Part shown: positions 7,329 through 18,267 of the stretch, piece after piece
Numbering within the stretch: position 1 is the stretch's first letter
Layout: every line of letters starts with the position of its first letter
Origin: JAKACA01 sp049510975
GTDB lineage: Bacteria > Actinomycetota > Acidimicrobiia > Acidimicrobiales > Bog-793
Direction of reading: 5' to 3'
NCBI GenBank assembly: GCA_049510975.1
Contig: JBEKYM010000016.1
Location: 5,268-69,267 of the forward strand
Length of the DNA stretch: 64,000 bases
The notes under the pieces: model-generated
What the model saw: the letters and a program-made list of their open reading frames with translations, nothing else
Databases searched by the model: none
What the model was told of the DNA's origin: nothing
Program-made: the position numbers and the translations under genes

Positions 7329-8588
7329 TCAGGCGGCCGGCTGCAGCAGAGCATCGACCGTGCTCAAGGAACTGCGGCGGTCGATCGTGAGCGCGACCTT
7401 GGATCGCGGTGGCAGTACGTAGAGCGCTTGCTGCAATGCCTGCATGGAGGCCACCGGACGACCGTTGACGGCTTCGATGACATCTCCGGTGCGCAACCCG
7501 GCTCGAGCGGCGCTCGAGCCGCTTCCGACGGCCAGCACCTCGACGCCCGGCGGCAGGGGAGCTTTGCCGGTTGGGGGCAGGGTGTCTCCGGTCGTCTGAA
7601 TGTCCGGCGTCGCTACGCCCTGTATCCCGAGCCAGCCGTGCACGACGCGACCGTGCTCGGCGATCTGCTGGCCGACTTGCTCTGCCAACAGCGCCGACAC
7701 CTCGACGACGACGTTGCCCTTGTGCCCGGTCACGATGCCGACGAGCTGGGCCGAGCCGTTGACGAGAACGGTTCCGACGGGAGCGCCGCTGGCAGCGAGC
7801 GTCTCGATGTGCAGCGTGTTGAGCAACTGGTACGACCCGTAGGCGGTGGAGGCAGTGCTCGACGAACCGGCCGAGCCAAGGGTGAAGACGGACTGGTCCT
7901 CGTTGCTGGGGGAGATGGCGGACCACTCGACAGCCAGCCAGTCGCCCGGCTGAATGGACATCTGGGTCGAGTACCTGAGTGGCTTGAACCCATGACTGGC
8001 GTTCAGGCCGATACTGACGACAGCAAGCTGGGTCGCCTGATCGGTGCCGATGACCCGGCCCGCGTAGACGGCGCCGTCGGAGGTGTGCACGGCGATGGCC
8101 GAGCCGCCGAGGACGAGCGACAACGGCACGATGATCTTGCCGTCCGAGGACATGACGACACCGTCGCCGACGGCGCTTCGCCCACCGGGCTTGCTCACCT
8201 CGATCACGGCGAGGCCGTGATGAACCTTGCCGGCAATGCTGTCGAGCGCCGTCGTCATGGCGCTCGGGGCCGGCGTCAGCGTTGTGGCGACGGTGCTCGT
8301 GCGCGCCGGCGCCGGGGAGCGACCGAGCCAGACCGTGAGGTGCGTGCCGACGAGCACGACGCCCGTGGCGAGGACGGCGCCGACGACTCCGGCCGACCAG
8401 GCTCCCGCCCGCGTCGGTGTCCTCGACAGCCACTTCTCGCGGGCAGCGGAGACCTCTGCGGCCATCGACGAGGGTGGGTCGCCACGAAGTTCGGAGGGGT
8501 GACGCCAGATGCGATCCTCGGGTGGCAGGAGTCGACTCGGCTCGTCGTCGTCGAAGCTCTCGTCGAAATCGCGAAATGCTTCGGTCAC
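7329..8588 (-). CDS. Membrane-anchored HtrA-fold PDZ protein, catalytically dead
   Basis: From GTG 8588 the protein has 419 residues: an acidic cytoplasmic N-terminus with the motif PPEDRIWRHPSE, one membrane segment (about 63-85), an S1C trypsin-like domain (115-305) outside the membrane and a C-terminal PDZ domain (310-405, ending in a GDVIEAVNGRPV strand-turn). All three catalytic positions are changed: the His site (TNNHVV in HtrA) reads VPLSLV, the Asp site (TDLAV) reads TQLAV, and the Ser site (GNSGGP) reads APVGTV. It is probably a scaffold or peptide sensor rather than a protease. TATCCT lies 8 nt upstream of the start, suggesting a leaderless mRNA. The frame is open further upstream, but that part is not HtrA-like. 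Confidence 0.8.
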   Translation of the reverse strand: MTEAFRDFDESFDDDEPSRLLPPEDRIWRHPSELRGDPPSSMAAEVSAAREKWLSRTPTRAGAWSAGVVGAVLATGVVLVGTHLTVWLGRSPAPARTSTVATTLTPAPSAMTTALDSIAGKVHHGLAVIEVSKPGGRSAVGDGVVMSSDGKIIVPLSLVLGGSAIAVHTSDGAVYAGRVIGTDQATQLAVVSIGLNASHGFKPLRYSTQMSIQPGDWLAVEWSAISPSNEDQSVFTLGSAGSSSTASTAYGSYQLLNTLHIETLAASGAPVGTVLVNGSAQLVGIVTGHKGNVVVEVSALLAEQVGQQIAEHGRVVHGWLGIQGVATPDIQTTGDTLPPTGKAPLPPGVEVLAVGSGSSAARAGLRTGDVIEAVNGRPVASMQALQQALYVLPPRSKVALTIDRRSSLSTVDALLQPAA

Positions 8589-8596
8589 GGCCCATG

Positions 8597-8602
8597 AGGA
8601 TA
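8597..8602 (-). promoter_or_regulatory. -10 box (leaderless) for HtrA-fold gene
   Basis: On the minus strand TATCCT ends 8 nt before GTG 8588. No ribosome-binding site is visible in the gap. Confidence 0.4.
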
Positions 8603-8672
8603 CAAAACAAGCACCTCCAGGTGTACGCGGTCCTTCCTCAACGCCGGCTGCACGTTGCTCGTGAGTCCTGCG

Positions 8673-8678
8673 TACCAT
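8673..8678 (+). promoter_or_regulatory. -10 box (leaderless) for moaE
   Basis: TACCAT is followed by 6 nt and then the moaE ATG, with no room for a ribosome-binding site. Confidence 0.45.
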
Positions 8679-8684
8679 GCATCA

Positions 8685-9167
8685 ATGGCCGCGTCAGCTC
8701 CCTTCGATCCCCCTCGGGGAGACGACTGGCTCGCCCTGAGCGACCGTCCCCTGCCGAGGGAACAGGCGCTGGAGTGGGTGGAAGGGGAGCGTTGGGGGGG
8801 TGTCGTGGGTTTCTTCGGGGTGGTGCGAGACCACGCCGAGGGCCGTAGCGACGTCGTGGCGGTGGACTACGAGGCCTATGACGAGCAGGTCATGCCGCGC
8901 CTTGCCGAGCTGGCCGGCGCCGCCCGCGCCCGCGTTCCGGATCTGGGACGCATCGCCCTGTGGCACCGAACCGGACGGCTCGAAGTCGGGGAGACCTCCG
9001 TCGCCGTCGTCGTCTCCGCGCCGCACCGTGCCGAGGCGTTCGAGGCGTGCCGTTTTCTCATTGACACCCTGAAGGAGACGCTGCCGGTCTGGAAGCTGGA
9101 GCATTGGGCGGGCGGCTCGGGTTGGAGCCCGAGCTCGCATCGCCTGGAGGACGTCGAAACCCCATGA
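8685..9167 (+). CDS. moaE: Molybdopterin synthase catalytic subunit MoaE
   Basis: The 160-residue protein is the large subunit of molybdopterin synthase, which with sulfur-loaded MoaD converts precursor Z (cPMP) to molybdopterin in the cytoplasm. Family features are present in order: GVVGFFGVVRDH near residue 40, LEYEAYDE-like VDYEAYDEQV, the HRTGRLEVGE segment with the conserved basic pair, SAPHRAEAF, and the catalytic-lysine region LKETLPVWKLE. No moaD or other cofactor gene is close, so the partner must be encoded elsewhere. The start at ATG 8685 follows a TACCAT box by 6 nt. Its stop overlaps the start of the MreB-like gene (ATGA at 9164-9167), so the two are translationally coupled. Confidence 0.93.
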   Translation: MAASAPFDPPRGDDWLALSDRPLPREQALEWVEGERWGGVVGFFGVVRDHAEGRSDVVAVDYEAYDEQVMPRLAELAGAARARVPDLGRIALWHRTGRLEVGETSVAVVVSAPHRAEAFEACRFLIDTLKETLPVWKLEHWAGGSGWSPSSHRLEDVETP

Positions 9168-10189
9168 CCGGTTCGCTCGCCGTCGACCTCGGCACGTCCC
9201 GCACGCTCGTCGTCGAGGCGACCAAGGGCCTCGTCGTCGACGAGCCCACACTTGCCGCCGTCGACATCCCGACGGGCCGGCTGCTCGCCTTCGGCATCGA
9301 GGCGCGGGCGATGGCGGGTCGGGCCGCCGGCGAGGTCGCCATCGTGCGGCCGGTACGTCAGGGCCAGCTCGTCGACCTCGAGCTCACCGACCAGATCGCC
9401 GCCGACGTGTTCGGACGGGCGCGGCGGGCCGGCGTGCATCGGCCCGAGGTCCTCTGTTGCGTGCCCGGTTCGGCCACGGGCGTGCAGCGCCGAGCGCTCG
9501 AGCGCTCCTTCAAGAAGGCAGGGGCACGGCGCATCGACTTCGTCGAGCATGCCGTCGCCTGCGGCATCGGCACGCGCCTGCACCTCGATGAGCCGGTGGC
9601 CTCGATGGTGATGGACGTGGGGGCCGGCACGAGCGACATGGCGGTGATGGCACTGGGTGGCGTCGTCACGGAGGCGTCGCTGCCGGTCGGCGGCAACGAC
9701 TTCGACGAGGCGATCCGGCACCTGTGCCAGCGGTCGTTCGATCTCGTGCTCCCGCCGGGTGCGGCGGAGTCCATCAAGATCGCCATCGGGAGCGCCTGGC
9801 CGGCCGACGAGAAGAAAGTCGAGGTCCGTGGTCGTGACCTCGGCAGTGGCAGGCCCCGGACCGTCGTGCTCTCGCGCGACGAGGTTGCCACCGTGCTCTC
9901 CGAGCACGTCGAGGCGATCATGCGGGCGGCGGTGCGCTGCATCACCGAGTCGCCGCCGGACCTTGCCAACGATCTGCTGACCCGCGGCCTGTACTTGGCA
10001 GGCGGGGGAGGGCTGCTGGACGGTTTCGCCCGGCGGTTGGCGACGGCGGCGGGCATTCCCATCCACCTCGTGAGCTCCCCGCAGACCGTTGCCGTGGACG
10101 GGGCAGCCCGGGCTCTGCGGGCAATGGGATCGAAAGGGTCGGTCCCTGTCAGCGGGGAGGCCCTTGCCCCGCTGGACTCATCCGACTGA
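9164..10189 (+). CDS. MreB-like bacterial actin
   Basis: The 341-residue protein carries the actin-fold nucleotide motifs: phosphate 1 loop AVDLGTSRTLV near the N-terminus, phosphate 2 loop DVGAGTSDMAV near residue 150, and the adenosine motif LAGGGGLLDG near residue 285. Length and motif order match MreB, but the sequence is divergent and there is no mreC, mreD or rodA nearby. It may be an MreB paralogue for cell shape or for positioning an envelope complex. Many actinobacteria lack MreB-based elongation, so its presence is informative. It is coupled to moaE by ATGA overlap and its 3' end overlaps the convergent HEAT gene by 12 bp. Confidence 0.85.
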   Translation: MTGSLAVDLGTSRTLVVEATKGLVVDEPTLAAVDIPTGRLLAFGIEARAMAGRAAGEVAIVRPVRQGQLVDLELTDQIAADVFGRARRAGVHRPEVLCCVPGSATGVQRRALERSFKKAGARRIDFVEHAVACGIGTRLHLDEPVASMVMDVGAGTSDMAVMALGGVVTEASLPVGGNDFDEAIRHLCQRSFDLVLPPGAAESIKIAIGSAWPADEKKVEVRGRDLGSGRPRTVVLSRDEVATVLSEHVEAIMRAAVRCITESPPDLANDLLTRGLYLAGGGGLLDGFARRLATAAGIPIHLVSSPQTVAVDGAARALRAMGSKGSVPVSGEALAPLDSSD

Positions 10190-10810
10190 GGGCCGCAGCT
10201 GGTCCTCGGCAGCCTGACGCACCTGCCAGTCCCGGTCGGTGAGGGCTCGCTCCAGCGCCTCCTGCACGAGTGGACCCTCGAAGGGGGCCAGGGCGATGAC
10301 GGCTCGACGCCGAACCGGAGGGCGGTCGCTCAGGGCGGCGAGCACCGACGGCAGGCCGGCCGGGTCCCCGATGGCTCCAAGGGCGGCCACGGCCGACTCC
10401 CGGCAGAGGGCGTCATCGTGGCCCGTGGCAATGCGGCACAGCTCCGGCACGGCTCGTTCGTCTCGAACCTCGCCGACGGCAAAGCAGGCCGCCTCCACCA
10501 CGGTGGCGTCCTCGTCGTTCAACAACGGCAAGAAGTCCGCTCCCCCGAGTGAGCCGGCGAGCTCGGCGCTGTGCCGTCGCACGACCGGGGAGGGATCGCC
10601 CAGCGCCCGACCGATCACGTCGACGCCCGCCCGGCCCATCCGCACGAGGGCGCCCAAGGCCGTCGCCCGCACCCGGGGATCCGGGTCGTCGAGGAACGCG
10701 AGGGCGGCGTTCTCGTCACACTCGAAACCCGCCATGGCGGCGGCCCCACGCCGTCGCGCGCCGTCGAGCGGGTCGACTCCGTGCAAGGCTGACCGGTCGT
10801 GAGTGCCCAT
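10178..10810 (-). CDS. HEAT-repeat protein
   Basis: The protein (210 residues from ATG 10810) is made of about five tandem helical HEAT or phycobilisome-lyase-type repeats, each around 31 residues, with recurring units such as DPDPRVRATALGALVRMG, DPSPVVRRHSAELAGSLG and DRPPVRRRAVIALAPFEG. Such repeats form a curved protein-binding scaffold. There is no signal peptide or catalytic motif, so it is probably a cytoplasmic adaptor, perhaps for its MreB-like or protease neighbours. Its upstream start overlaps the divergent S16 protease start by 12 bp. An internal ATG at 10735 (MAGFECDENAAL) would remove this overlap and keeps all repeats, so the true start may be there. Confidence 0.8.
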   Translation of the reverse strand: MGTHDRSALHGVDPLDGARRRGAAAMAGFECDENAALAFLDDPDPRVRATALGALVRMGRAGVDVIGRALGDPSPVVRRHSAELAGSLGGADFLPLLNDEDATVVEAACFAVGEVRDERAVPELCRIATGHDDALCRESAVAALGAIGDPAGLPSVLAALSDRPPVRRRAVIALAPFEGPLVQEALERALTDRDWQVRQAAEDQLRPSVG

Positions 10811-11998
10811 TTCGGCGAGAGCCTAGAGACATCCCTGCCGCGGCGGATGCGGCGCGGCCCGAAGGTCCTTGCGATCGCCGGCGTGGTGCTCGTCGTGGCG
10901 GTGATCGCGTCCGCATTCGTCAACTTGCCGTATTACGCCCTCACGCCCGGCACGGCTCAGAACGTCGGATTGCAGATCGGCGTGCCGGCGTCGCTCAATC
11001 AGAACCACCCAGGCTCCATCGACCTCGTGGACGTCGAGGTGACGCCGGTACGCGCCATCGACTGGATCTACTACGAGCTCGACTCGAACGCTTCGCTCAT
11101 CTCCTCGGCCGCCATCCAGGGTCCCGAGACCAACTCCCAGTACGACACCGAGGGTGTCCTCGACATGTCCGACGCCCAGCAGGCAGCCACCGTCGTTGCC
11201 CTGACCCAGCTCGGCTATCACGTCACCGTGACGCCGAACGGGTCGCTCGTGTACGCCCTCGATCCGGGCTCGCCGGGCGAAAGCGCTCTCGAGGTCGGCG
11301 ACGTGATCGTGGCGGTCGGCGCGAAGCCGGTCACGACACCGGTGGCGCTCTCGACCGCCCTCGCCCCGTACCAGCCGGGGCAGTCCGTCACGATGACGTA
11401 CCGCCCGTACCCGAAAGGCGTTTCCCGCAAGGTCACGTTCAACACCGGGGTTTGGCGCCTGCAGGGCACAGGTGCCAACCAGCAGCTCGCTTGCACGCCG
11501 ACCAACGTGAAGTCATCGTGGCCCATCGCCAAGCTCGTCGAGGTGAAGGGTCAGACGTATCTGGGCTCCAAGCAGCACCCCGGGCACGCCACCGCCTGCA
11601 TCGGCGTACTCGACGCCGAGCCGTCCTACGCGATCAGCAAGTTGCCGTTCCAGGTCAACCTCAACAGCGAGGGCATCGTCGGGCCGTCGGCCGGTTTGGC
11701 GTTCACGCTCGGTCTCATGCAGAAGCTGGACCGGGGCAATCTGACGAACGGGATGCAGGTTGCAGCCACCGGCACGATGTCGGTGACCGGCCAGATCGGG
11801 GCGATCGGCGGCATCCAGCAAAAGACGGTCGCCGTGCGCTCGGCCGGCGCCAGCATCTTCCTCGTCCCGCAGGCCAATTACGCCACGGCCGAGAAGTACG
11901 CCGGCTCGAAGCTGAAAGTCTTCGCCGTTTCGACCATCTCGCAGGCCCTGAAGGTGCTCGAGCGCTTCGGAGGCCGAATCGAGAAGCCGGCGGGATGA
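10799..11998 (+). CDS. Membrane-anchored PDZ/S16 (Lon-like) protease, YlbL type
   Basis: The 399-residue protein has one N-terminal membrane segment (about 22-42), then a PYYALTPG segment typical of YlbL/Rv3194c proteins, a PDZ domain (about 120-215) and an S16 Lon-type domain. The catalytic dyad is present: Ser297 in GPSAGL and Lys342 in GIQQKTVAV. It should cleave extracytoplasmic or membrane proteins selected by the PDZ domain. GTG 10799 is the longest start; an internal ATG at 10847 (MRRGPKVLAIAG) lies just before the membrane helix. The UPF0182 gene lies downstream and the zincin-like gene upstream, an association also seen in mycobacteria, although here extra genes are inserted between them. 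Confidence 0.9.
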   Translation: MSAHFGESLETSLPRRMRRGPKVLAIAGVVLVVAVIASAFVNLPYYALTPGTAQNVGLQIGVPASLNQNHPGSIDLVDVEVTPVRAIDWIYYELDSNASLISSAAIQGPETNSQYDTEGVLDMSDAQQAATVVALTQLGYHVTVTPNGSLVYALDPGSPGESALEVGDVIVAVGAKPVTTPVALSTALAPYQPGQSVTMTYRPYPKGVSRKVTFNTGVWRLQGTGANQQLACTPTNVKSSWPIAKLVEVKGQTYLGSKQHPGHATACIGVLDAEPSYAISKLPFQVNLNSEGIVGPSAGLAFTLGLMQKLDRGNLTNGMQVAATGTMSVTGQIGAIGGIQQKTVAVRSAGASIFLVPQANYATAEKYAGSKLKVFAVSTISQALKVLERFGGRIEKPAG

Positions 11999-12055
11999 TC
12001 ACGGTACGGGGGTTTTGCGGGGCGAGCGATGACTCCTGAGATCGGCGAACCGTCC

Positions 12056-12061
12056 TAGTCT
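12056..12061 (+). promoter_or_regulatory. -10 box (leaderless) for DivIVA-like gene
   Basis: TAGTCT lies 7 nt before ATG 12069 with no ribosome-binding site in between, matching the leaderless arrangement seen elsewhere in the window. Confidence 0.5.
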
Positions 12062-12068
12062 GTCGGCC

Positions 12069-14285
<2,217 letters not shown>

Positions 14286-14353
14286 CGACCAGCGGTGAGA
14301 CACTCGGGACGCTCCGGTGAGGGAGCGTGCGCGATCGTGAGTGAGGAGTTCTG

Positions 14354-17296
14354 TTGAGAGTCCCGAACGAGGCGGTGCTGCCGTCCGGCGGACACCCGAT
14401 CCGTCGCTACCAGGCGTTCCTGCTCATCGGCATCGTTGCCATCATCGTTCTGCTCATCGTCGTGCAGGGGATCGCCGACCTCTACACGAACTACCTCTGG
14501 TACCGCTCGGTCAACGACGACGCCGTCTGGCGATCGATGACCGCGACTCGGATCGAGCTCGAGGTGTTCTTCATCGGCGTGTTCTTCGTCGCCTGCTGGG
14601 TGAGCCTGCTCATCGTCGACCGGGTGGCGCCGAGGGCGTTGTTCCTGGCTCCCGAGCAGGATTTCGTGCGTCGCTACCAGGCGGTGGTGGGGCGGCATCG
14701 TTTCGCCTTGCGGACGCTCGTGTCGGCCGCCCTTGCCCTCATCGTCGGCGGCGGGACGGGCTCGCAATGGCAGAAGTGGCTCCTGTTCGTCCACGGCGGC
14801 TCCTTCGGAGTGAGCGACCCGCAGTTCCACAAGGACGTCGGGTACTTCGTCTTCAAGCTGCCGTTCCTGTCGTTCCTCGTGGACTGGACCCAGGTGGCCC
14901 TGATCGTGCTGGCGATCGTGTGCGTGGCGGCGTACTACCTGAACGGGGGGCTTCGTTTCTCGGGAATGTCGCCGCGCGTCGACCCGAGGGCGACGTCGCA
15001 TTTCTCGGTGATCTTTGCCGCTCTGGCACTGCTGCGCGCCGCCGGATACTTCTACGTCGACCGCTACGCCCTCGACGTCGCCCCGAACGGCTTGTTCCAG
15101 GGCGCCGGGTACACCGCCGTACACGTGCGCCTTCCCGCCCTCAACCTGCTGGCGATCATCGCTCTGGCTGCCTTCGTCATGTTCGTCTACAACGTCTATG
15201 CCCGCGGCTGGATGCTGCCCGTGGTGGCGGCGGGCCTCTGGGCCTTCCTGGGGATCGCCATCGGTGTGGTGTTTCCCTGGGCGGTGCAGTCGTTGCAGGT
15301 GAGTCCCGCCCAGAGCACGGTGGAGCTTCCCTACTTGCAGCGCAACATCGCCGCCACGCGGGTTGCCTACGGCCTCGGGAACATCAACCAGCCGTCGTTC
15401 CCGGGCAACCACGACGCCACGACGGGGGTGGTCCGCGACGACGCCCAGTCGCTCGAGGACGTCGACCTGTGGGATCCGACGGTCTCCTCGCAGACGTATC
15501 AGGTCGACCAGCGGAGCAAGGGTTTCTACTCCATCAACGGCCTGTCGCTCGACCGCTACGAAGTCGCCCTCGAGGCCGGCCATCCGAAGCAGCTCACGCC
15601 CGTCGTCGTGGGCGTGCGCGAGATCTCCACGCCGAACCTCAACCGCACGACTTGGGTGAACACGCACCTCGTGTACACCCACGGCTACGGGGCCATCATG
15701 ACCCCCGCCAACACGAGCCAGAGCAAGCCGAACTTCATCATCGGCAGCGTGCCAGTCACCTCGACCTCAGGCGCTCCGGTCCTCAAGCACCCCGCTGTGT
15801 ACTACGGGCTCGGCGAGACCGGCTACGTCGTTGTCGACTCGGCACAACCCGAGTACAACTACCAGTCCTCCTCGGGCGCCGTCACGATCCACTACTCCGG
15901 CTCAGGCGGGATCCCCGTCGGCAGCTTTTGGCAGAAGGCTGCCTTCGCCTTGCGCTTTCACGATTTCAACCTGCTCGTGTCCAAGCTCGTGACGCGGAAC
16001 TCTCGCATCATGTTCAACCAAGACGTGCGCACCCTCGTGCAAAAGGTGGCGCCGTTCCTCCAGGTCGATGCGAACCCGTACCCCGTGATCGACGACCAGG
16101 GCAACCTCGACTGGATCGTCGACGCCTACACGACGACGAGCTACTACCCCTACTCGCAGGCAGCCTCGACGCCCAGCCTGCCGAGCGACAGCGGGCTGCA
16201 GACGAGCTTCAACTACGTGCGCAACTCCGTGAAGGCCGTCGTCAACGCTTACACCGGCAAGGTCACGCTGTATGCCGTGACGACAACCGACCCGATCCTG
16301 AACACGTGGGAACGGATCTACCCCGGGATGTTCCACCCGCTCTCCTCGATGACCGGGGGGCTGAAGGATCACCTGCGGTACCCCCAGGACCTGCTCTCGG
16401 TCGAGGCGACGATGTTCGGGAAGTACCACATCCCGGAGAGCGACGCCTCCGAGTTCTACAACAACGAGGCAGCTTGGCAGGTCGCCCTCACCGGCACCGG
16501 GCCGTCCGCCTCCTACGTGCAGCCGGTGTACCAGCTCCTGCAGCTGCCCGGCACGACGGCGCCGACGTTCGATGCCTTCATCCCGCTCGTGCCGAGCGGC
16601 AGCGGGCGAGCTCAGAACCTGAGCGCCTTCCTCGTCGCCAACAGCAGCTCGACGGATTACGGCCAACTGACGGCCTACGTCGTTCCCCAGGGCAACGGGG
16701 GGGTGAGCGGCCCTGCCGAGGCGAATGCCGCCATCGCCTCAGATGCTGCGGTATCGCAGGAGACGACGCTGCTCGACCAACGGGGTTCAAAGGCCCTCTT
16801 CGGTCCGACCCTGCTGATCCCCATCGACGACTCGCTGCTGTACGTGCGTGCGCTGTTCGTGGCGTCGTCGAGCAACCCGGTCCCGCAGCTGCAATACGTC
16901 GTCGTCGACTACGGCGGCACCGTTGCCATCGCTCCCACGCTGCTCGGGCGAACCGGGGCGCTCGCCAAGGTGATCGGCTCGGCCGTGGCGTCGGTCGGCT
17001 CGAACGAGCCGACGAACATCCCGACCGCCATCGCCGACGACATCAAGGCCGCCGATGCGGCCGACGCGCAGGCGCTGCAGGCGCTCAAGGACGACAACTT
17101 CGCCCTCTTCGGCAAGGACTTGGCGGAGGTCCGAGCCGAGCTGGCGGCTGCGAAGGCAGGTCTGGCACAGCTCGCGAAAGGCAAAGGCAGCTCGAACAAG
17201 GGTTCTGGCACGACCCCTTCGAGCACCACCACCACGACGACCACGGGCGTCTCGTCGACCACCTCGACGACGAGCACCACCACTGCGGGCGCGTAG
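14354..17296 (+). CDS. UPF0182 (COG1615) membrane protein
   Basis: The 980-residue protein matches the UPF0182 family, found in actinobacteria and some other bacteria and represented by Rv3193c. About seven membrane segments occupy residues 20-310, followed by a large extracytoplasmic domain of roughly 600 residues with family stretches such as LPYLQRNIAATRVAYGL and RFHDFNLL. The tail (from about residue 945) is Ser/Thr-rich low complexity, probably a surface linker. The function of the family is unknown. The start is TTG 14354, preceded by GAGGAG 7 nt away. It sits downstream of the PDZ/S16 protease and DivIVA-like genes, keeping the actinobacterial protease-UPF0182 association. Confidence 0.93.
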   Translation: MRVPNEAVLPSGGHPIRRYQAFLLIGIVAIIVLLIVVQGIADLYTNYLWYRSVNDDAVWRSMTATRIELEVFFIGVFFVACWVSLLIVDRVAPRALFLAPEQDFVRRYQAVVGRHRFALRTLVSAALALIVGGGTGSQWQKWLLFVHGGSFGVSDPQFHKDVGYFVFKLPFLSFLVDWTQVALIVLAIVCVAAYYLNGGLRFSGMSPRVDPRATSHFSVIFAALALLRAAGYFYVDRYALDVAPNGLFQGAGYTAVHVRLPALNLLAIIALAAFVMFVYNVYARGWMLPVVAAGLWAFLGIAIGVVFPWAVQSLQVSPAQSTVELPYLQRNIAATRVAYGLGNINQPSFPGNHDATTGVVRDDAQSLEDVDLWDPTVSSQTYQVDQRSKGFYSINGLSLDRYEVALEAGHPKQLTPVVVGVREISTPNLNRTTWVNTHLVYTHGYGAIMTPANTSQSKPNFIIGSVPVTSTSGAPVLKHPAVYYGLGETGYVVVDSAQPEYNYQSSSGAVTIHYSGSGGIPVGSFWQKAAFALRFHDFNLLVSKLVTRNSRIMFNQDVRTLVQKVAPFLQVDANPYPVIDDQGNLDWIVDAYTTTSYYPYSQAASTPSLPSDSGLQTSFNYVRNSVKAVVNAYTGKVTLYAVTTTDPILNTWERIYPGMFHPLSSMTGGLKDHLRYPQDLLSVEATMFGKYHIPESDASEFYNNEAAWQVALTGTGPSASYVQPVYQLLQLPGTTAPTFDAFIPLVPSGSGRAQNLSAFLVANSSSTDYGQLTAYVVPQGNGGVSGPAEANAAIASDAAVSQETTLLDQRGSKALFGPTLLIPIDDSLLYVRALFVASSSNPVPQLQYVVVDYGGTVAIAPTLLGRTGALAKVIGSAVASVGSNEPTNIPTAIADDIKAADAADAQALQALKDDNFALFGKDLAEVRAELAAAKAGLAQLAKGKGSSNKGSGTTPSSTTTTTTTGVSSTTSTTSTTTAGA

Positions 17297-17353
17297 CGGG
17301 CCTGCGAGCGGCAACGACGTGGGGTCGGCCGGACCTCGGTCGGAACGGCGTCC

Positions 17354-17382
17354 TTGACGCTGAGCCGCCTGGGGCGCAATGT
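17354..17382 (+). promoter_or_regulatory. Candidate sigma-70 promoter for aldolase gene
   Basis: TTGACG (17354-17359) and CAATGT (17377-17382) are separated by 17 bp and lie 31 bp before ATG 17413. The -35 box is good, the -10 box is weak. Confidence 0.35.
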
Positions 17383-17412
17383 GTGTACGCCCACAGATTC
17401 GGAGGTCCCGTC

Positions 17413-18213
17413 ATGACCGCTGTCGAGAGCCCGCCCTTTGCTCCCCAACGCCAGGAGCTCGATACCCTCGGTCCACCCAAGTTCGCCACCGTGGAGGCCG
17501 AGCGGGAGCACCGCAAGCAGCGGCTGGCGGGGGCGTTGCGGATATTCGGGCGGCTGGGTTTCTCCGAGGGAGTAGCCGGCCATATCACGGCACGGGATCC
17601 GGAGCTGTCCGACCACTTCTGGGTGAACCCGTTCGCCATGAACTTCCGCCACGTGCGCGTCTCGGACCTCATCCTCGTCAACCATCACGGCGAGGTCGTG
17701 CACGGTCGTCGGCCCGTGAACCGGGCGGCGTTCATCATCCACTCGGCCCTGCACGCTGCTCGCCCCGACGTGGTCGCCGCCGCCCATGCGCACTCGGTGC
17801 ACGGCAAGGCGTGGTCGTCCCTCGGGCGGCTCCTCGACCCCATCACCCAGGACGCCTGCATGTTCTTCGAGGACCACGTTCTCGTGACCGAGGGCGGTGG
17901 GCGCGTCGTCCTCGAGGAGACGGGCGGGAAGGCGCTCGCCGAGGGTCTTGGCCCCCACAAGGCCGCCATCCATCAGAACCACGGCCTGTTCACCGTGGGT
18001 CAGTCGGTCGACGAGGCGGCCTGGTGGTTCATCACGATGGAACGGTCCTGCCAAGCGCAACTGCTCGCATCTGCAGTCGGGACCCCGCTGTTGATCGACG
18101 ACGACAACGCCCGCTACACCCGCGATCTCACCGGCCACCCGATGGCAGGGTGGTTCTCGTTCCAGCCGCTCTGGGACGAGATCGTCCGATCGGACCCGGA
18201 GCTCTTCGACTAA
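17413..18213 (+). CDS. Class II aldolase/adducin-family protein
   Basis: The 266-residue protein belongs to the class II aldolase/adducin family, whose zinc-dependent members cleave or epimerise phosphorylated sugars such as fuculose- or ribulose-phosphate. The metal-binding histidines are visible in VAAAHAHSVHG (about residue 115) and IHQNHGLFTVG (about 190), and SEGVAGHITARDP near residue 57 matches the substrate-binding loop. The start is ATG 17413 with GGAGGT at 17401-17406. No kinase or isomerase of a sugar pathway is adjacent, so the substrate cannot be assigned. Several family members of this length act on non-sugar substrates. Confidence 0.88.
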   Translation: MTAVESPPFAPQRQELDTLGPPKFATVEAEREHRKQRLAGALRIFGRLGFSEGVAGHITARDPELSDHFWVNPFAMNFRHVRVSDLILVNHHGEVVHGRRPVNRAAFIIHSALHAARPDVVAAAHAHSVHGKAWSSLGRLLDPITQDACMFFEDHVLVTEGGGRVVLEETGGKALAEGLGPHKAAIHQNHGLFTVGQSVDEAAWWFITMERSCQAQLLASAVGTPLLIDDDNARYTRDLTGHPMAGWFSFQPLWDEIVRSDPELFD

Positions 18214-18267
18214 GGAGGCGCCGGCGGCCCGGTCAGTGGCGTGCGCTCGCCGAGGGTCGTGGCCGCC

